From positions 1 to 38,236 of the forward strand of contig NZ_LIQZ01000352.1 in the NCBI RefSeq assembly GCF_001418655.1: 38,236 bases of DNA, in the 5' to 3' direction. Positions 7,869 through 15,783 of this stretch are shown piece by piece. Source of the DNA: Streptomyces phaeochromogenes. GTDB taxonomy: Bacteria; Actinomycetota; Actinomycetes; Streptomycetales; Streptomycetaceae. Position 1 is the stretch's first letter. Every line of letters begins with the position of its first letter. Under the pieces are notes generated by a model. That model saw nothing but the letters and a program-made list of their open reading frames with translations. It made no database searches and was not told the DNA's origin. A program made the position numbers and the translations under genes.

Positions 7869-9083
7869 ATGACCATGAGCGAAGAGACGACGGCGGCTCC
7901 CCCGGTACGGCACTGGCCGGCCCTGGACCTGACGGGGGTCGACTTCGACCCCGTCCTGTCCGAGCTGATGCGCGAGGGCCCCATCAACCGGATCCAGCTG
8001 CCCAACGGCGAGGGCTGGGCCTGGCTGGTCACGCGCTACGAGGACGTACGGCTGGTCACGAACGACCCGCGGTTCAGCCGCGCGGAGGTGATCGGCCGCG
8101 AAGTCACCCGGCTCGCACCGCACTTCATCCCGCAGCCGAGCGCGATGAACTTCGTCGACAAGCCCGACCACGGCCGTCTGCGAAGGGCGGTGAACACCGC
8201 GTTCACCACGCGCGGCATCGAGCGGCTGCGCGCCGGCGCCCAGAAGACGCTGGAGGGGATGGTGGACGAGATGCTGCGGGACGGACCTCCCGCCGACCTC
8301 ATCGACCGTGTCCTGGCGCCGTTCCCGATCACCGTCATCTGCGAGCTCATGGGCGTCCCGGCCTCCGACCGGCACACGCTCCACACGTGGACGCAGGCGA
8401 TCCTCTCCTCCTCCCAGGGAGCGAAGGTCAGCGAGCAGGCCAAGCGGGACATGGATGCGTACTTCGGCAAGCTGATCGCCGAGCGGCGCGGCGCGACCGG
8501 CGAGGACGTGACCTCACTGCTGGGCGCGGCGGTGGGCCGGGGCGACATCACCGAGGAGGAGGCGATGGCGCTCGCGGGCCCGATCCAGATCGGCGGCGAG
8601 GCCGTCACCAACAACACGGGCCAGATGCTCTACGTCCTCCTCACCCGGCCTGCCCTCTTCGACCGGCTGCGCGACGAACCGGAGCTGCGCCCGCAGGCGA
8701 TCGACGAACTGCACCGGTACATCCCGCACCGCAACGCCGTCGGCCTGTCCCGCATCGCCACGGAGGACGTGGTGCTCAGGGGCGTACGGATCAGCAAGGG
8801 CGACCCGATCTACGTCTCCTACCTCGCCGCCAACCGCGACCCGGAGGTCTTCCCGGACCCCGACCGGATCGACTTCGAGCGCGGCTCCAACCCGCACCTG
8901 GCGTTCGGGAACGGCCCGCACTACTGCGTGGGCGGCATGCTGGCCCGCATGGAGCAGGAGCTGATCGTGAACACGCTCCTGGACCGGATCCCGACGCTGC
9001 GTCTGTCGGTCTCGGAGGACGAGGTGCCGTGGCGGCGCGGCGCGCTGATCCGCGGGCCCGAGGCCCTGCCCGTCACCTGGTGA
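7869..9083 (+). CDS. cyp158A2: Cytochrome P450 CYP158A2-type biflaviolin synthase
   Basis: A P450 of 404 residues, the same length as S. coelicolor CYP158A2. The heme-binding loop is FGNGPHYCVGG. The I-helix reads GGEAVTNN, so the usual proton-relay threonine is alanine at residue 245. This is the feature reported for CYP158A2, where substrate hydroxyls replace the missing threonine. The enzyme oxidatively couples flaviolin into dimers and trimers using ferredoxin and ferredoxin reductase, neither of which is encoded here. The ATG at 7869 follows the rppA stop by one base; an ATG at 7875 is an alternative. The stop overlaps the cupin gene by four bases. Confidence 0.95.
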   Translation: MTMSEETTAAPPVRHWPALDLTGVDFDPVLSELMREGPINRIQLPNGEGWAWLVTRYEDVRLVTNDPRFSRAEVIGREVTRLAPHFIPQPSAMNFVDKPDHGRLRRAVNTAFTTRGIERLRAGAQKTLEGMVDEMLRDGPPADLIDRVLAPFPITVICELMGVPASDRHTLHTWTQAILSSSQGAKVSEQAKRDMDAYFGKLIAERRGATGEDVTSLLGAAVGRGDITEEEAMALAGPIQIGGEAVTNNTGQMLYVLLTRPALFDRLRDEPELRPQAIDELHRYIPHRNAVGLSRIATEDVVLRGVRISKGDPIYVSYLAANRDPEVFPDPDRIDFERGSNPHLAFGNGPHYCVGGMLARMEQELIVNTLLDRIPTLRLSVSEDEVPWRRGALIRGPEALPVTW

Positions 9084-9613
9084 CCGCGCTCACGCCGCCG
9101 CCCGAAGGCCTGCTGGTCCCACCCGGTCACGGCCGTACGGTCCGCACCCCCGCCCAGCACGTGACGTTCAAGGTGACCGGCACGCACTCCCGGACGGCGT
9201 CCAGCTTCGAGGTCGTCGTCCCGCCGGGCTTCGACGTGGGCGCGCACGTCCACTCGCGCAGCGAGGAGCTGTTCTACGTGCTCGAGGGCGAGCTGGACGT
9301 GCTCGCCTTCGAGCCCCTCGTCCGCACACCCGACAACTGGCAGCGCTGGCAGTCCGGTTCGGGCAACCAGGTCGTACGGGCGACACCGGGCACGGTGATC
9401 GTCGTACCGCCCGGTTGCCCGCACGCGTTCGCCAATCCCACGGGAAATCCGGCCAAGATGTTCTTCCAGGCGTCCCCGCCACCGGATCACGAACGGTACT
9501 TCGAGGAGCTGCTGAAAATCTTGGACGCGGGCGGCCCACCGGACCACGAGGCAATCGAGGAGCTGCGTTCGAGGTACGACATCGAACAACTCACACCGTT
9601 GAAGCACCGGTGA
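9080..9613 (+). CDS. Cupin quinone-forming monooxygenase of the rpp operon (MomA-like)
   Basis: A single-domain cupin of 177 residues with a GTG start in a GTGA overlap with the P450 stop. Motif 1 is GFDVGAHVHSRSEELFYVLEG, with metal ligands likely H56, H58 and E62 or E63. Motif 2 is GTVIVVPPGCPHAFAN with H115. Cupins in this position are described as converting the RppA product THN to the quinone flaviolin, which would place the enzyme between RppA and the P450. That role is inferred from operon position and my knowledge of the MomA/SCO1208 family. Confidence 0.87.
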   Translation: MTALTPPPEGLLVPPGHGRTVRTPAQHVTFKVTGTHSRTASSFEVVVPPGFDVGAHVHSRSEELFYVLEGELDVLAFEPLVRTPDNWQRWQSGSGNQVVRATPGTVIVVPPGCPHAFANPTGNPAKMFFQASPPPDHERYFEELLKILDAGGPPDHEAIEELRSRYDIEQLTPLKHR

Positions 9614-9619
9614 CCTGGG

Positions 9620-9688
9620 CGCGCCTTCTTCTTTTAGGGGCGCGGGGCTGTGTCAATCTGCGGCTCCGCCGCGTGGGCGCGACCAGCC
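9620..9688 (+). repeat. Hairpin-plus-tail repeat, copy C (long variant with internal second hairpin)
   Basis: Left arm CGCGCC (9620-9625) pairs with GGCGCG (9639-9644). The tail is split: after GGGG comes an insert of about 28 bases carrying the small hairpin GCGGC-TCC-GCCGC (9660-9672), then GCGCGACCAGCC (9677-9688). It lies between the convergent cupin and acyl-CoA dehydrogenase genes. Confidence 0.7.
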
Positions 9689-9712
9689 ACGACGTGCCCG
9701 CGGATCTCACAA

Positions 9713-10942
9713 TTACCGAATCGGCATCCCCGAAAGAGTCCGAGCAATCACCAACCGCTGGATCTCACTCGTACCCTCGAAAATGGTGTAAATCGCAGCA
9801 TCCCGATGCATCCGCTCGACCGGATACTCCCGGGTGTACCCGTTGCCGCCCAGAATCTGGATCGCCTGCCCGGTGACCTTCTTGGCCGTCTCGCTGGCGA
9901 AGAGCTTCGACATGGAGCCCTCGGCGGAGGTGAACTGCTTCCCGTTGACGGCCATCCAGGAGGCGCGCCACACGAGCAGCCGCGCCGCGTCGATGGACGT
10001 ACGCATATCGGCCAGCTGGAAGGCCACACCCTGGTTGTCGATGATCGGGCGGCCGAACTGCGAACGCGTCTTGGCGTAGTCGAGGGCGACCTCGTACGCG
10101 GCCCGGGCGGTGCCGACCGCCATGGCACCGACGGCCGGGCGGGACGCCTCGAACGTGGCCATCGCCGCGTTCTTCAGCCGCTCGCCGCCGCCGGCCCTGG
10201 CCCGCTCACGTGCGCGGGCGAGGCGCTCGTCGAGCTTCTCCTTGCCGCCGAGCAGGCAGGAGCCGGGGACGCGTACGTCCTCCAGGACGACCTCGGCGGT
10301 GTGCGAGGCGCGGATGCCGTGCTTCTTGAACTTCTGACCCTGGGACAGACCGGGCGTGTTCGGCGGGATGATGAAGGACGCGTGGCCCTTGGATCCCAGC
10401 TCGGAGTCGATCACCGCGACGACGACATGGACGTTGGCGATGCCGCCGTTGGTCGCCCAGGTCTTCGTGCCGTTGAGCACCCACTCGTCCTTGGCCTCGT
10501 CGTACACGGCACGCGTACGCATCGAGGCGACGTCGGACCCGGCGTCGGGCTCGGAGGAGCAGAAGGCGGCGACCTTGACATCGTTGGCATCGCCGTACAT
10601 CTGGGGGATCCAGGTGCCGATCTGCTCCTCGGTGCCGTTGGCGAGGACGCCGACGGCGGCGAGGCCGGTGCCGACTATGGAGAGGGCTATGCCCGCGTCG
10701 CCCCAGAACAGCTCCTCCATGGCCATGGGTATGCCGAGGCCGGTGGGGTCGAAGTACTGCTGGGCGTAGAAGTCCAGGGAGTAGATGCCGACCTTCGCGG
10801 CCTCCTGGATGACCGGCCAGGGAGTCTCCTCGCGCTCGTCCCATTCGGCGGCGGCGGGGCGGATGACGTCAGCGGCGAACCCGTGGATCCAGTCCCGGAC
10901 CTCCCTCTGTTCGTCGTTGAGCTCCATGGTGAACTCGGCCAT
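9713..10942 (-). CDS. Acyl-CoA dehydrogenase
   Basis: A protein of 409 residues with the complete three-domain ACAD fold. The FAD and substrate signature AAFCSSEPDAGSDVASMRT lies in the middle sheet domain. The C-terminal YTREYPVERMHRDA and IFEGTSEIQR carry the probable catalytic glutamate, E389. It introduces the alpha-beta double bond in an acyl-CoA and passes electrons to ETF. Substrate chain length cannot be told. The start at 10942 has GGAGGGG just upstream, with ATG 10927 as an alternative. It is divergent from a TetR regulator whose likely operator lies between them, so it is probably repressed by that regulator and induced by an acyl-CoA or fatty acid. Confidence 0.93.
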   Translation of the reverse strand: MAEFTMELNDEQREVRDWIHGFAADVIRPAAAEWDEREETPWPVIQEAAKVGIYSLDFYAQQYFDPTGLGIPMAMEELFWGDAGIALSIVGTGLAAVGVLANGTEEQIGTWIPQMYGDANDVKVAAFCSSEPDAGSDVASMRTRAVYDEAKDEWVLNGTKTWATNGGIANVHVVVAVIDSELGSKGHASFIIPPNTPGLSQGQKFKKHGIRASHTAEVVLEDVRVPGSCLLGGKEKLDERLARARERARAGGGERLKNAAMATFEASRPAVGAMAVGTARAAYEVALDYAKTRSQFGRPIIDNQGVAFQLADMRTSIDAARLLVWRASWMAVNGKQFTSAEGSMSKLFASETAKKVTGQAIQILGGNGYTREYPVERMHRDAAIYTIFEGTSEIQRLVIARTLSGMPIR

Positions 10943-10967
10943 GTCCCCTCCAGCGCTGCACTCATGT

Positions 10968-10996
10968 GTTACTTGCGGTAACCGTAGCCTGTTACC
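10968..10996. promoter_or_regulatory. TetR-type operator: three alternating half-sites
   Basis: GTTAC (10968-10972), five bases, GTAAC (10978-10982), eight bases, GTTACC (10991-10996) form two overlapping inverted repeats between the divergent acyl-CoA dehydrogenase and TetR genes. This is a typical place and form for a self-regulating TetR repressor site. Confidence 0.55.
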
Positions 10997-11111
10997 GGTG
11001 GGTAGGAAAAGTCAACTCCCCGTTCCCGCTCGGCAGCCCGTTCGAGGCAGAATTGTCTGCGGGTGTTACGTTGCGCAGGCGTCACCGAATAAGCACGGGT
11101 GGGGAGAGCAC

Positions 11112-11756
11112 ATGGACACCACACAGCGGACCGATCAACAGAGGTCCGCCGACCGCCGACGGCGCGAGCTGTTGGAGGCCGCCGACCGGGTGGTGCTCCG
11201 CGACGGCCCCAGTGCGTCGATGAACGCCATCGCGGCGGAGGCGGGCATCACCAAGCCGATTCTGTACCGCCACTTCGGCGACAAGAGTGGACTGTACGCG
11301 GCTCTCGCCAAGAGGCACACGGACGCCCTCCTCGGAGCGCTGCGCGCCGCCCTGGACGCACCGGCCGAGCGCCGCGAACGCGTGGAGGCCACGCTCGACA
11401 CGTACCTCGCGGCGATCGAGGCACGCCCGCAGGTGTACCGCTTCCTGATGCATCCGTCGGAGGGCGGCCCGCAGAGCGACCAGGGCTTCGACACCGGGCA
11501 GCATTCCGCTCCCCTGCTGCGCCGCATGGGCGAGGAGCTCGCCGAGGTCATCGAGGAGCGCGTCGACCTCGGCCCGGACAGCCAGCAGCTCGCCCGCGTC
11601 TGGGGCCACGGGATCGTCGGCATGATGCACGCGGCAGGCGACTGGTGGCTCGGCGAACGCCCTTGCGCCCGCGCCGAGTTGGTCCGGGCCCTGGCCGACC
11701 TCCTGTGGGGCCGCCTGGCGGCTGCGGGCGACAAGCTGGGTGGGCCGGCCTTCTAG
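11112..11756 (+). CDS. TetR-family transcriptional regulator
   Basis: A protein of 214 residues with an N-terminal TetR helix-turn-helix (about 17-62, recognition helix in AGITKPILYRHFGDKSGLY) and a divergent all-helical ligand domain containing GHGIVGMMHAAGDWWL. The ATG at 11112 has GGGGAGAG at 11101-11108. Upstream in-frame codons are in the promoter region and are rejected. It is divergent from the acyl-CoA dehydrogenase and separated by 169 bases containing the half-sites at 10968-10996, which suggests a fatty-acid or acyl-CoA-responsive repressor. The ligand is not readable from the sequence. Confidence 0.92.
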   Translation: MDTTQRTDQQRSADRRRRELLEAADRVVLRDGPSASMNAIAAEAGITKPILYRHFGDKSGLYAALAKRHTDALLGALRAALDAPAERRERVEATLDTYLAAIEARPQVYRFLMHPSEGGPQSDQGFDTGQHSAPLLRRMGEELAEVIEERVDLGPDSQQLARVWGHGIVGMMHAAGDWWLGERPCARAELVRALADLLWGRLAAAGDKLGGPAF

Positions 11757-11776
11757 CGTTCCGCGCGCCCCTGAAA

Positions 11777-11813
11777 GGTTGCGCAGTTCCCCGCGCCCCT
11801 CGAAGGGGCGCGG
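11777..11813 (-). repeat. Hairpin-plus-tail repeat, copy D (bidirectional terminator candidate)
   Basis: Stem CCGCGCCCCT (11791-11800) and AGGGGCGCGG (11804-11813) with a three-base loop, ten perfect pairs. The shortened tail GGTTGCGCAGTTCC lies at 11777-11790. It sits between the convergent TetR and peptide deformylase genes. Confidence 0.8.
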
Positions 11814-11820
11814 CCGGCCC

Positions 11821-12360
11821 TCACCGTCCCCAAGAGGCCCTGCCCGCCTGCCACATCACCCTGCGGCGGCGCCAGCCACGGACCCGATCCACGTACAGCC
11901 CGCCGTCGAGGTGGTCGCACTCGTGCTGGAGGCACCGGGCGAACCAGCCGGTGCCATGGATCCGCACGGGTTCGCCGTCCACGGTGAACCCCTCCACCAC
12001 GGCGTGGTCGTACCGCTCGGTCCCCGCCTCCAGCCCCGGCAACGACAGGCACCCCTCGGGTCCCCGCAGCACCAGCCCGTCCGCCTCGACGAGCCGCGGG
12101 TTCACCACGTGCCCCACATGCCGCCGCTCCTCGTCGTCGGGGCAGTCGTATACGAAGGCCCGCAACGATTCTCCGACCTGATTCGCGGCAAGACCGACAC
12201 CCTGCGCCGCGTACATCGTCGAGAACATGTTCTCGACCAGCCGCGCCAGTTGTGGCCCGAACTCCGTGACTTCTTCACACCGTGTGTGCAACACGGGGTC
12301 GCCGAGCAAAGACAGAGGAAGAACGCGCCCTCGGGCGCCCGGGATCGAGCCGTGTCGCAT
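11821..12360 (-). CDS. def: Peptide deformylase
   Basis: A protein of 179 residues removing the formyl group from nascent proteins. All three family motifs are present: GVGLAANQVG (54-63), EGCLS (102-106, metal ligand C104) and QHECDH (145-150, two histidine ligands and the catalytic glutamate). The ATG at 12360 gives the usual length; upstream in-frame extension reaches into the divergent promoter region. Actinomycetes usually carry several deformylase paralogues, so this may not be the only or essential copy. It is divergent from murT. The 143 bases between them hold both promoters but no motif I can fix with confidence. Confidence 0.93.
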   Translation of the reverse strand: MRHGSIPGARGRVLPLSLLGDPVLHTRCEEVTEFGPQLARLVENMFSTMYAAQGVGLAANQVGESLRAFVYDCPDDEERRHVGHVVNPRLVEADGLVLRGPEGCLSLPGLEAGTERYDHAVVEGFTVDGEPVRIHGTGWFARCLQHECDHLDGGLYVDRVRGWRRRRVMWQAGRASWGR

Positions 12361-12503
12361 GGCGGCAAGGGTACGGTCCTCAATGTCGCGCGGGTGCCGC
12401 GGAGGTGCCGCGATTCGGGCCGGTGAGTGGATCTCGATAGGCTGAGGGCCACACGTTGCCGGGAGCAGGGCGCGGCGCCGTACGCAAGGAGGATCGGGAA
12501 CTG

Positions 12504-13742
12504 ATGGCAGGCAACTCGGACCCGCTGTCGCCGCGGGCCAAGCTGGCCGTGACGGCGGGCAAGGCGGTCGCAGCGGCGTCACGCGCCGCAGGCCGTGGCA
12601 GCGGATCGGTGATCGGCGGCCGGGTGGCACTCAAACTCGACCCCGACCTCCTGGCCAGTCTGGCCCAGCACCTGGACGTCATCCTGGTGTCGGCCACGAA
12701 CGGCAAGACCACCACGACGCGCCTGATCGCGGAGGCACTGCGCGCGGCGGGCCCCGTCGTCTCGAACGCACTCGGGGCGAACATGCCCGCCGGCATCACG
12801 TCCGCGCTGGCCGGCGGCTCGGAATCGCGGTACGCGGTCATCGAGGTGGACGAGAAGTACCTCTCCGGTGTGGCGCGGGACACGGATCCCAAGTGCATCG
12901 CCCTGCTCAACCTCTCCCGCGACCAGCTCGACCGCGCGGCCGAGACCCGCATGATGGCCGAGCACTGGCGTGAGGGCCTGGCGGGCTCCAAGGCCGTCGT
13001 CGTGGCCAACGCGGACGACCCGCTGGTCGTGTGGGCCGCGTCCTCCTCACCGAACGTGGTGTGGGTCGCCGCCGGTCAGATGTGGAAGGACGACGCCTGG
13101 TCCTGCCCGTCCTGCGGCGGTGTGATGCAGCGCCCCGGCGACGACTGGTTCTGCGGCGACTGCGGTTTCCGCCGTCCCACGCCGAGTTGGGCACTCTCCG
13201 GCGACCACGTCCTCGACCCGCACGGTTCGGCCTGGCCGATCCACCTCCAGCTGCCGGGCCGCGCCAACAAGGCGAACGCAGCCTCGTCGGCCGCCGTCGC
13301 CGCCGTCTTCGGCGTGCCTCCGCAGGTCGCCCTGGAACGCATGTACCAGGTACAGGCGGTGGCCGGCCGCTACGACGTCGTCCAGTTCATGCAGCGCGAC
13401 CTGCGCCTGCTGCTCGCCAAGAACCCGGCGGGCTGGCTGGAGACGTTCTCGCTGATCGACCCGCCGCCGACCCCGGTGATCCTCTCCGTGAACGCGCGCG
13501 GCGCCGACGGCACCGACACCTCCTGGCTGTGGGACGTCGACTACACGCAGCTGACCGGCCACCCGATCTTCGTGCTCGGCGACCGGAAGCTGGACCTGGC
13601 CGTCCGTCTTGAGGTCGCGGGCCAGCAGTTCCAGGTCTGCGAGAACCTCGACCAGGCCGTGCAGATGGCACCGCCCGGACGCATCGAGGTCGTCGCGAAC
13701 TACACCGCTTTCCAGGACCTGCGGCGTCGTGTCGGCAACTGA
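12504..13742 (+). CDS. murT: MurT: lipid II isoglutaminyl synthase, Mur-ligase subunit
   Basis: A protein of 412 residues. The central Mur-ligase ATPase domain has the P-loop ATNGKTTTTR (K68). An inserted Cys4 zinc ribbon (C201, C204, C217, C220; CPSC then CGDC) is followed by the C-terminal DUF1727 domain with SWLWDVDYTQ, whose D344 is probably the catalytic aspartate. With GatD it amidates the alpha-carboxylate of D-Glu in lipid II to D-isoglutamine, using ATP and glutamine. AAGGAGGA at 12486-12493 precedes the ATG at 12504. gatD follows 19 bases after the stop. The pair is well known in Gram-positives, and both zinc ribbon and DUF1727 fit. Confidence 0.93.
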   Translation: MAGNSDPLSPRAKLAVTAGKAVAAASRAAGRGSGSVIGGRVALKLDPDLLASLAQHLDVILVSATNGKTTTTRLIAEALRAAGPVVSNALGANMPAGITSALAGGSESRYAVIEVDEKYLSGVARDTDPKCIALLNLSRDQLDRAAETRMMAEHWREGLAGSKAVVVANADDPLVVWAASSSPNVVWVAAGQMWKDDAWSCPSCGGVMQRPGDDWFCGDCGFRRPTPSWALSGDHVLDPHGSAWPIHLQLPGRANKANAASSAAVAAVFGVPPQVALERMYQVQAVAGRYDVVQFMQRDLRLLLAKNPAGWLETFSLIDPPPTPVILSVNARGADGTDTSWLWDVDYTQLTGHPIFVLGDRKLDLAVRLEVAGQQFQVCENLDQAVQMAPPGRIEVVANYTAFQDLRRRVGN

Positions 13743-13761
13743 ACCCCGGAGGACCAAGAGA

Positions 13762-14490
13762 ATGAGTGACAACAGCCTGCGGCTGGTGTGGATCTACCCG
13801 GACCTGCTGAGCACGTACGGCGACCAGGGCAACGCCCTCGTCGTCGAGCGCCGGGCCCGGCAGCGCGGTCTGGACGTGGCCCGTCTCGACGTACGCAGCG
13901 ACCAGCCGATCCCCACCTCCGGTGACATCTACCTCATCGGTGGCGGCGAGGACCGGCCGCAGCGGCTCGCGGCCGAGCGGCTGCGCCGCGACGGCGGTCT
14001 GCACCGCGCGGTCGGCAACGGCGCGATCGTCTTCTCGGTCTGCGCCGGCTACCAGATCCTCGGCCACGAGTTCATCAACGACCTCGGTCAGCGCGAGCCG
14101 GGCCTTGGTCTGCTCGACGTGCACTCCACCCGCGGCGAGGGCGAGCGGTGCGTCGGTGACGTGCTGGGCGACATCGACGCGCGGCTGGGTCTGCCTCCGC
14201 TCACCGGCTTCGAGAACCACCAGGGCATCACGCACCTCGGCCCCACGGCCCGCCCGTTCGCGAACGTGCGGCTCGGCAAGGGCAACGGCACGGGCGACGG
14301 CACGGAGGGCGCGTACAACGACACGGTCTTCGGCACGTACATGCACGGGCCCGTACTCGCCCGCAACCCGCTGATCGCGGACCTGCTGCTGAAGCTGGCC
14401 CTCGACGTCAACGCGCTGCCGCCGATCGACGACCGCTGGTACGAGGCGCTGCGCTCGGAGCGCATCGCGGCTGCTCAGCAGCCCGCCTGA
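13762..14490 (+). CDS. gatD: GatD: lipid II isoglutaminyl synthase, glutaminase subunit
   Basis: A class-I glutamine amidotransferase of 242 residues in the CobB/CobQ-like group. The nucleophile elbow FSVCAGYQ places the catalytic cysteine at C94, and YMHGPVL gives the histidine H195. It releases ammonia from glutamine for MurT. The start at 13762 has GGAGGACC (13748-13755). Such genes are often mis-annotated as cobyric acid synthase, but the upstream DUF1727 Mur ligase settles the assignment. It overlaps no other gene; pfkA begins 165 bases later behind a possible promoter with the -10-like TAGGGT at 14587-14592. Confidence 0.93.
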   Translation: MSDNSLRLVWIYPDLLSTYGDQGNALVVERRARQRGLDVARLDVRSDQPIPTSGDIYLIGGGEDRPQRLAAERLRRDGGLHRAVGNGAIVFSVCAGYQILGHEFINDLGQREPGLGLLDVHSTRGEGERCVGDVLGDIDARLGLPPLTGFENHQGITHLGPTARPFANVRLGKGNGTGDGTEGAYNDTVFGTYMHGPVLARNPLIADLLLKLALDVNALPPIDDRWYEALRSERIAAAQQPA

Positions 14491-14655
14491 CCTCACGGTC
14501 GGGGCCCGTCTGGCGGGGCGTCCGCTCACCTGTGCGGGGACGTCCAGCAGGCGGACGCACGATGCGGACCCGCCCCCTGCCGCCGGTAGGGTGGCGGCGT
14601 CCCGCCGGACAGCGTGGTCCGGTTCCCGGCCCACGTTGAGAAGGTATTTCGGGCT

Positions 14656-15681
14656 ATGCGCATTGGTGTCCTCACGTCCGGCGGCGACTGCCCCGGCCTG
14701 AACGCCGTCATCCGGTCCGTCGTACACCGTGCCGTCGTCGACCACGGCGACGAGGTCATCGGCTTCCGCGACGGCTGGAAAGGCCTCCTGGAGTGCGACT
14801 ACCTCAAGCTCGACCTCGACGCGGTGAGCGGCATCCTGGCTCGCGGCGGCACCATCCTCGGCTCCTCCCGTGTCCAGCCGGCGCATCTGCGTGACGGTGT
14901 GGAGCGGGCCAAGGGGCATGTCGAGGAGCTCGGGCTCGACGCGATCATCCCGATCGGCGGCGAGGGCACGCTCAAGGCGGCCCGTCTCCTGTCCGACGGC
15001 GGCCTGCCGATCGTCGGTGTGCCGAAGACCATCGACAACGACATCGCGGTCACGGACGTCACCTTCGGCTTCGACACGGCCGTCGGCGTCGCGACCGAGG
15101 CTCTGGACCGGCTGAAGACCACCGCCGAGTCCCACCAGCGCGTCCTGATCGTCGAGGTCATGGGCCGCCACACCGGCTGGATCGCCCTGCACTCGGGCAT
15201 GGCCGCGGGTGCGCACGCCATCGTCGTGCCTGAACGGCCCTTCGACATCGAGGAGTTGGCCGCGAAGGTCGGCGAGCGGTTCTCGGCCGGGAAGAGGTTC
15301 GCGATCGTCGTCGCGGCGGAGGGTGCGAAGCCTCGCGAGGGCACGATGACCTACGACGAGGGCCGCAAGGACGTCTACGGGCACGAGCGCTTCGCGGGCA
15401 TCGCCCGGCAGCTCTCCATCGAGCTGGAGGAGCGCCTCGGCAAGGAGGCCCGTCCGGTGATCCTCGGGCATGTGCAGCGCGGAGGTACGCCCACCGCGTA
15501 CGACCGGGTGCTCGCGACCCGGTTCGGGTGGCATGCGGTGGAGGCCGTTCACCGGGGAGAGTTCGGGAAGATGACGGCTCTTCGCGGGACCGACATCGTG
15601 ATGGTGTCCCTGGGGGAGGCCGTGGAGACGCTGAAGACGGTTCCGGACGAGCGGTACGCCGAGGCGGAGTGCGTTCTCTGA
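14656..15681 (+). CDS. pfkA: 6-phosphofructokinase
   Basis: A protein of 341 residues, the usual actinomycete length. Motifs are GVLTSGGDCPGLNAVIR (nucleotide site), GGEGTL, PKTIDNDI (catalytic aspartate in TIDND) and the fructose-6-phosphate-binding EVMGRHTGWIA and GHVQRGGTPTAYDR. Glycine in GGEGTL points to ATP rather than pyrophosphate as donor. The lysine before TIDND is the residue usual in PPi-type and the related actinobacterial group III enzymes, where allosteric control is weak. AGAAGG at 14639-14644 is the only ribosome-binding candidate. Streptomyces carry several pfkA paralogues; this is probably one of them. Confidence 0.95.
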   Translation: MRIGVLTSGGDCPGLNAVIRSVVHRAVVDHGDEVIGFRDGWKGLLECDYLKLDLDAVSGILARGGTILGSSRVQPAHLRDGVERAKGHVEELGLDAIIPIGGEGTLKAARLLSDGGLPIVGVPKTIDNDIAVTDVTFGFDTAVGVATEALDRLKTTAESHQRVLIVEVMGRHTGWIALHSGMAAGAHAIVVPERPFDIEELAAKVGERFSAGKRFAIVVAAEGAKPREGTMTYDEGRKDVYGHERFAGIARQLSIELEERLGKEARPVILGHVQRGGTPTAYDRVLATRFGWHAVEAVHRGEFGKMTALRGTDIVMVSLGEAVETLKTVPDERYAEAECVL

Positions 15682-15692
15682 CCACTGCTGAA

Positions 15693-15733
15693 AGAACCTG
15701 CCCCCGGCCGCAAGTCTCGCCGGGGGCAGTTCT
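15693..15733 (+). terminator. Strong hairpin terminator after pfkA
   Basis: CTGCCCCCGGC (15698-15708) pairs with GCCGGGGGCAG (15719-15729). Beyond a one-base bulge, four further pairs (AGAA with TTCT) extend the stem. The loop is ten bases. No long T-run follows. Confidence 0.8.
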
Positions 15734-15783
15734 AGTCTGGGTGCGGACAGACAGCGCAACCCGTACGAAACAGGAGCCGGCGG

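Noticed and set aside
13762..14490. Cobyric acid synthase
   Set aside because: The glutaminase fold is shared, but the adjacent DUF1727 Mur ligase and the length of 242 residues fit GatD, and no cobalamin genes are nearby.
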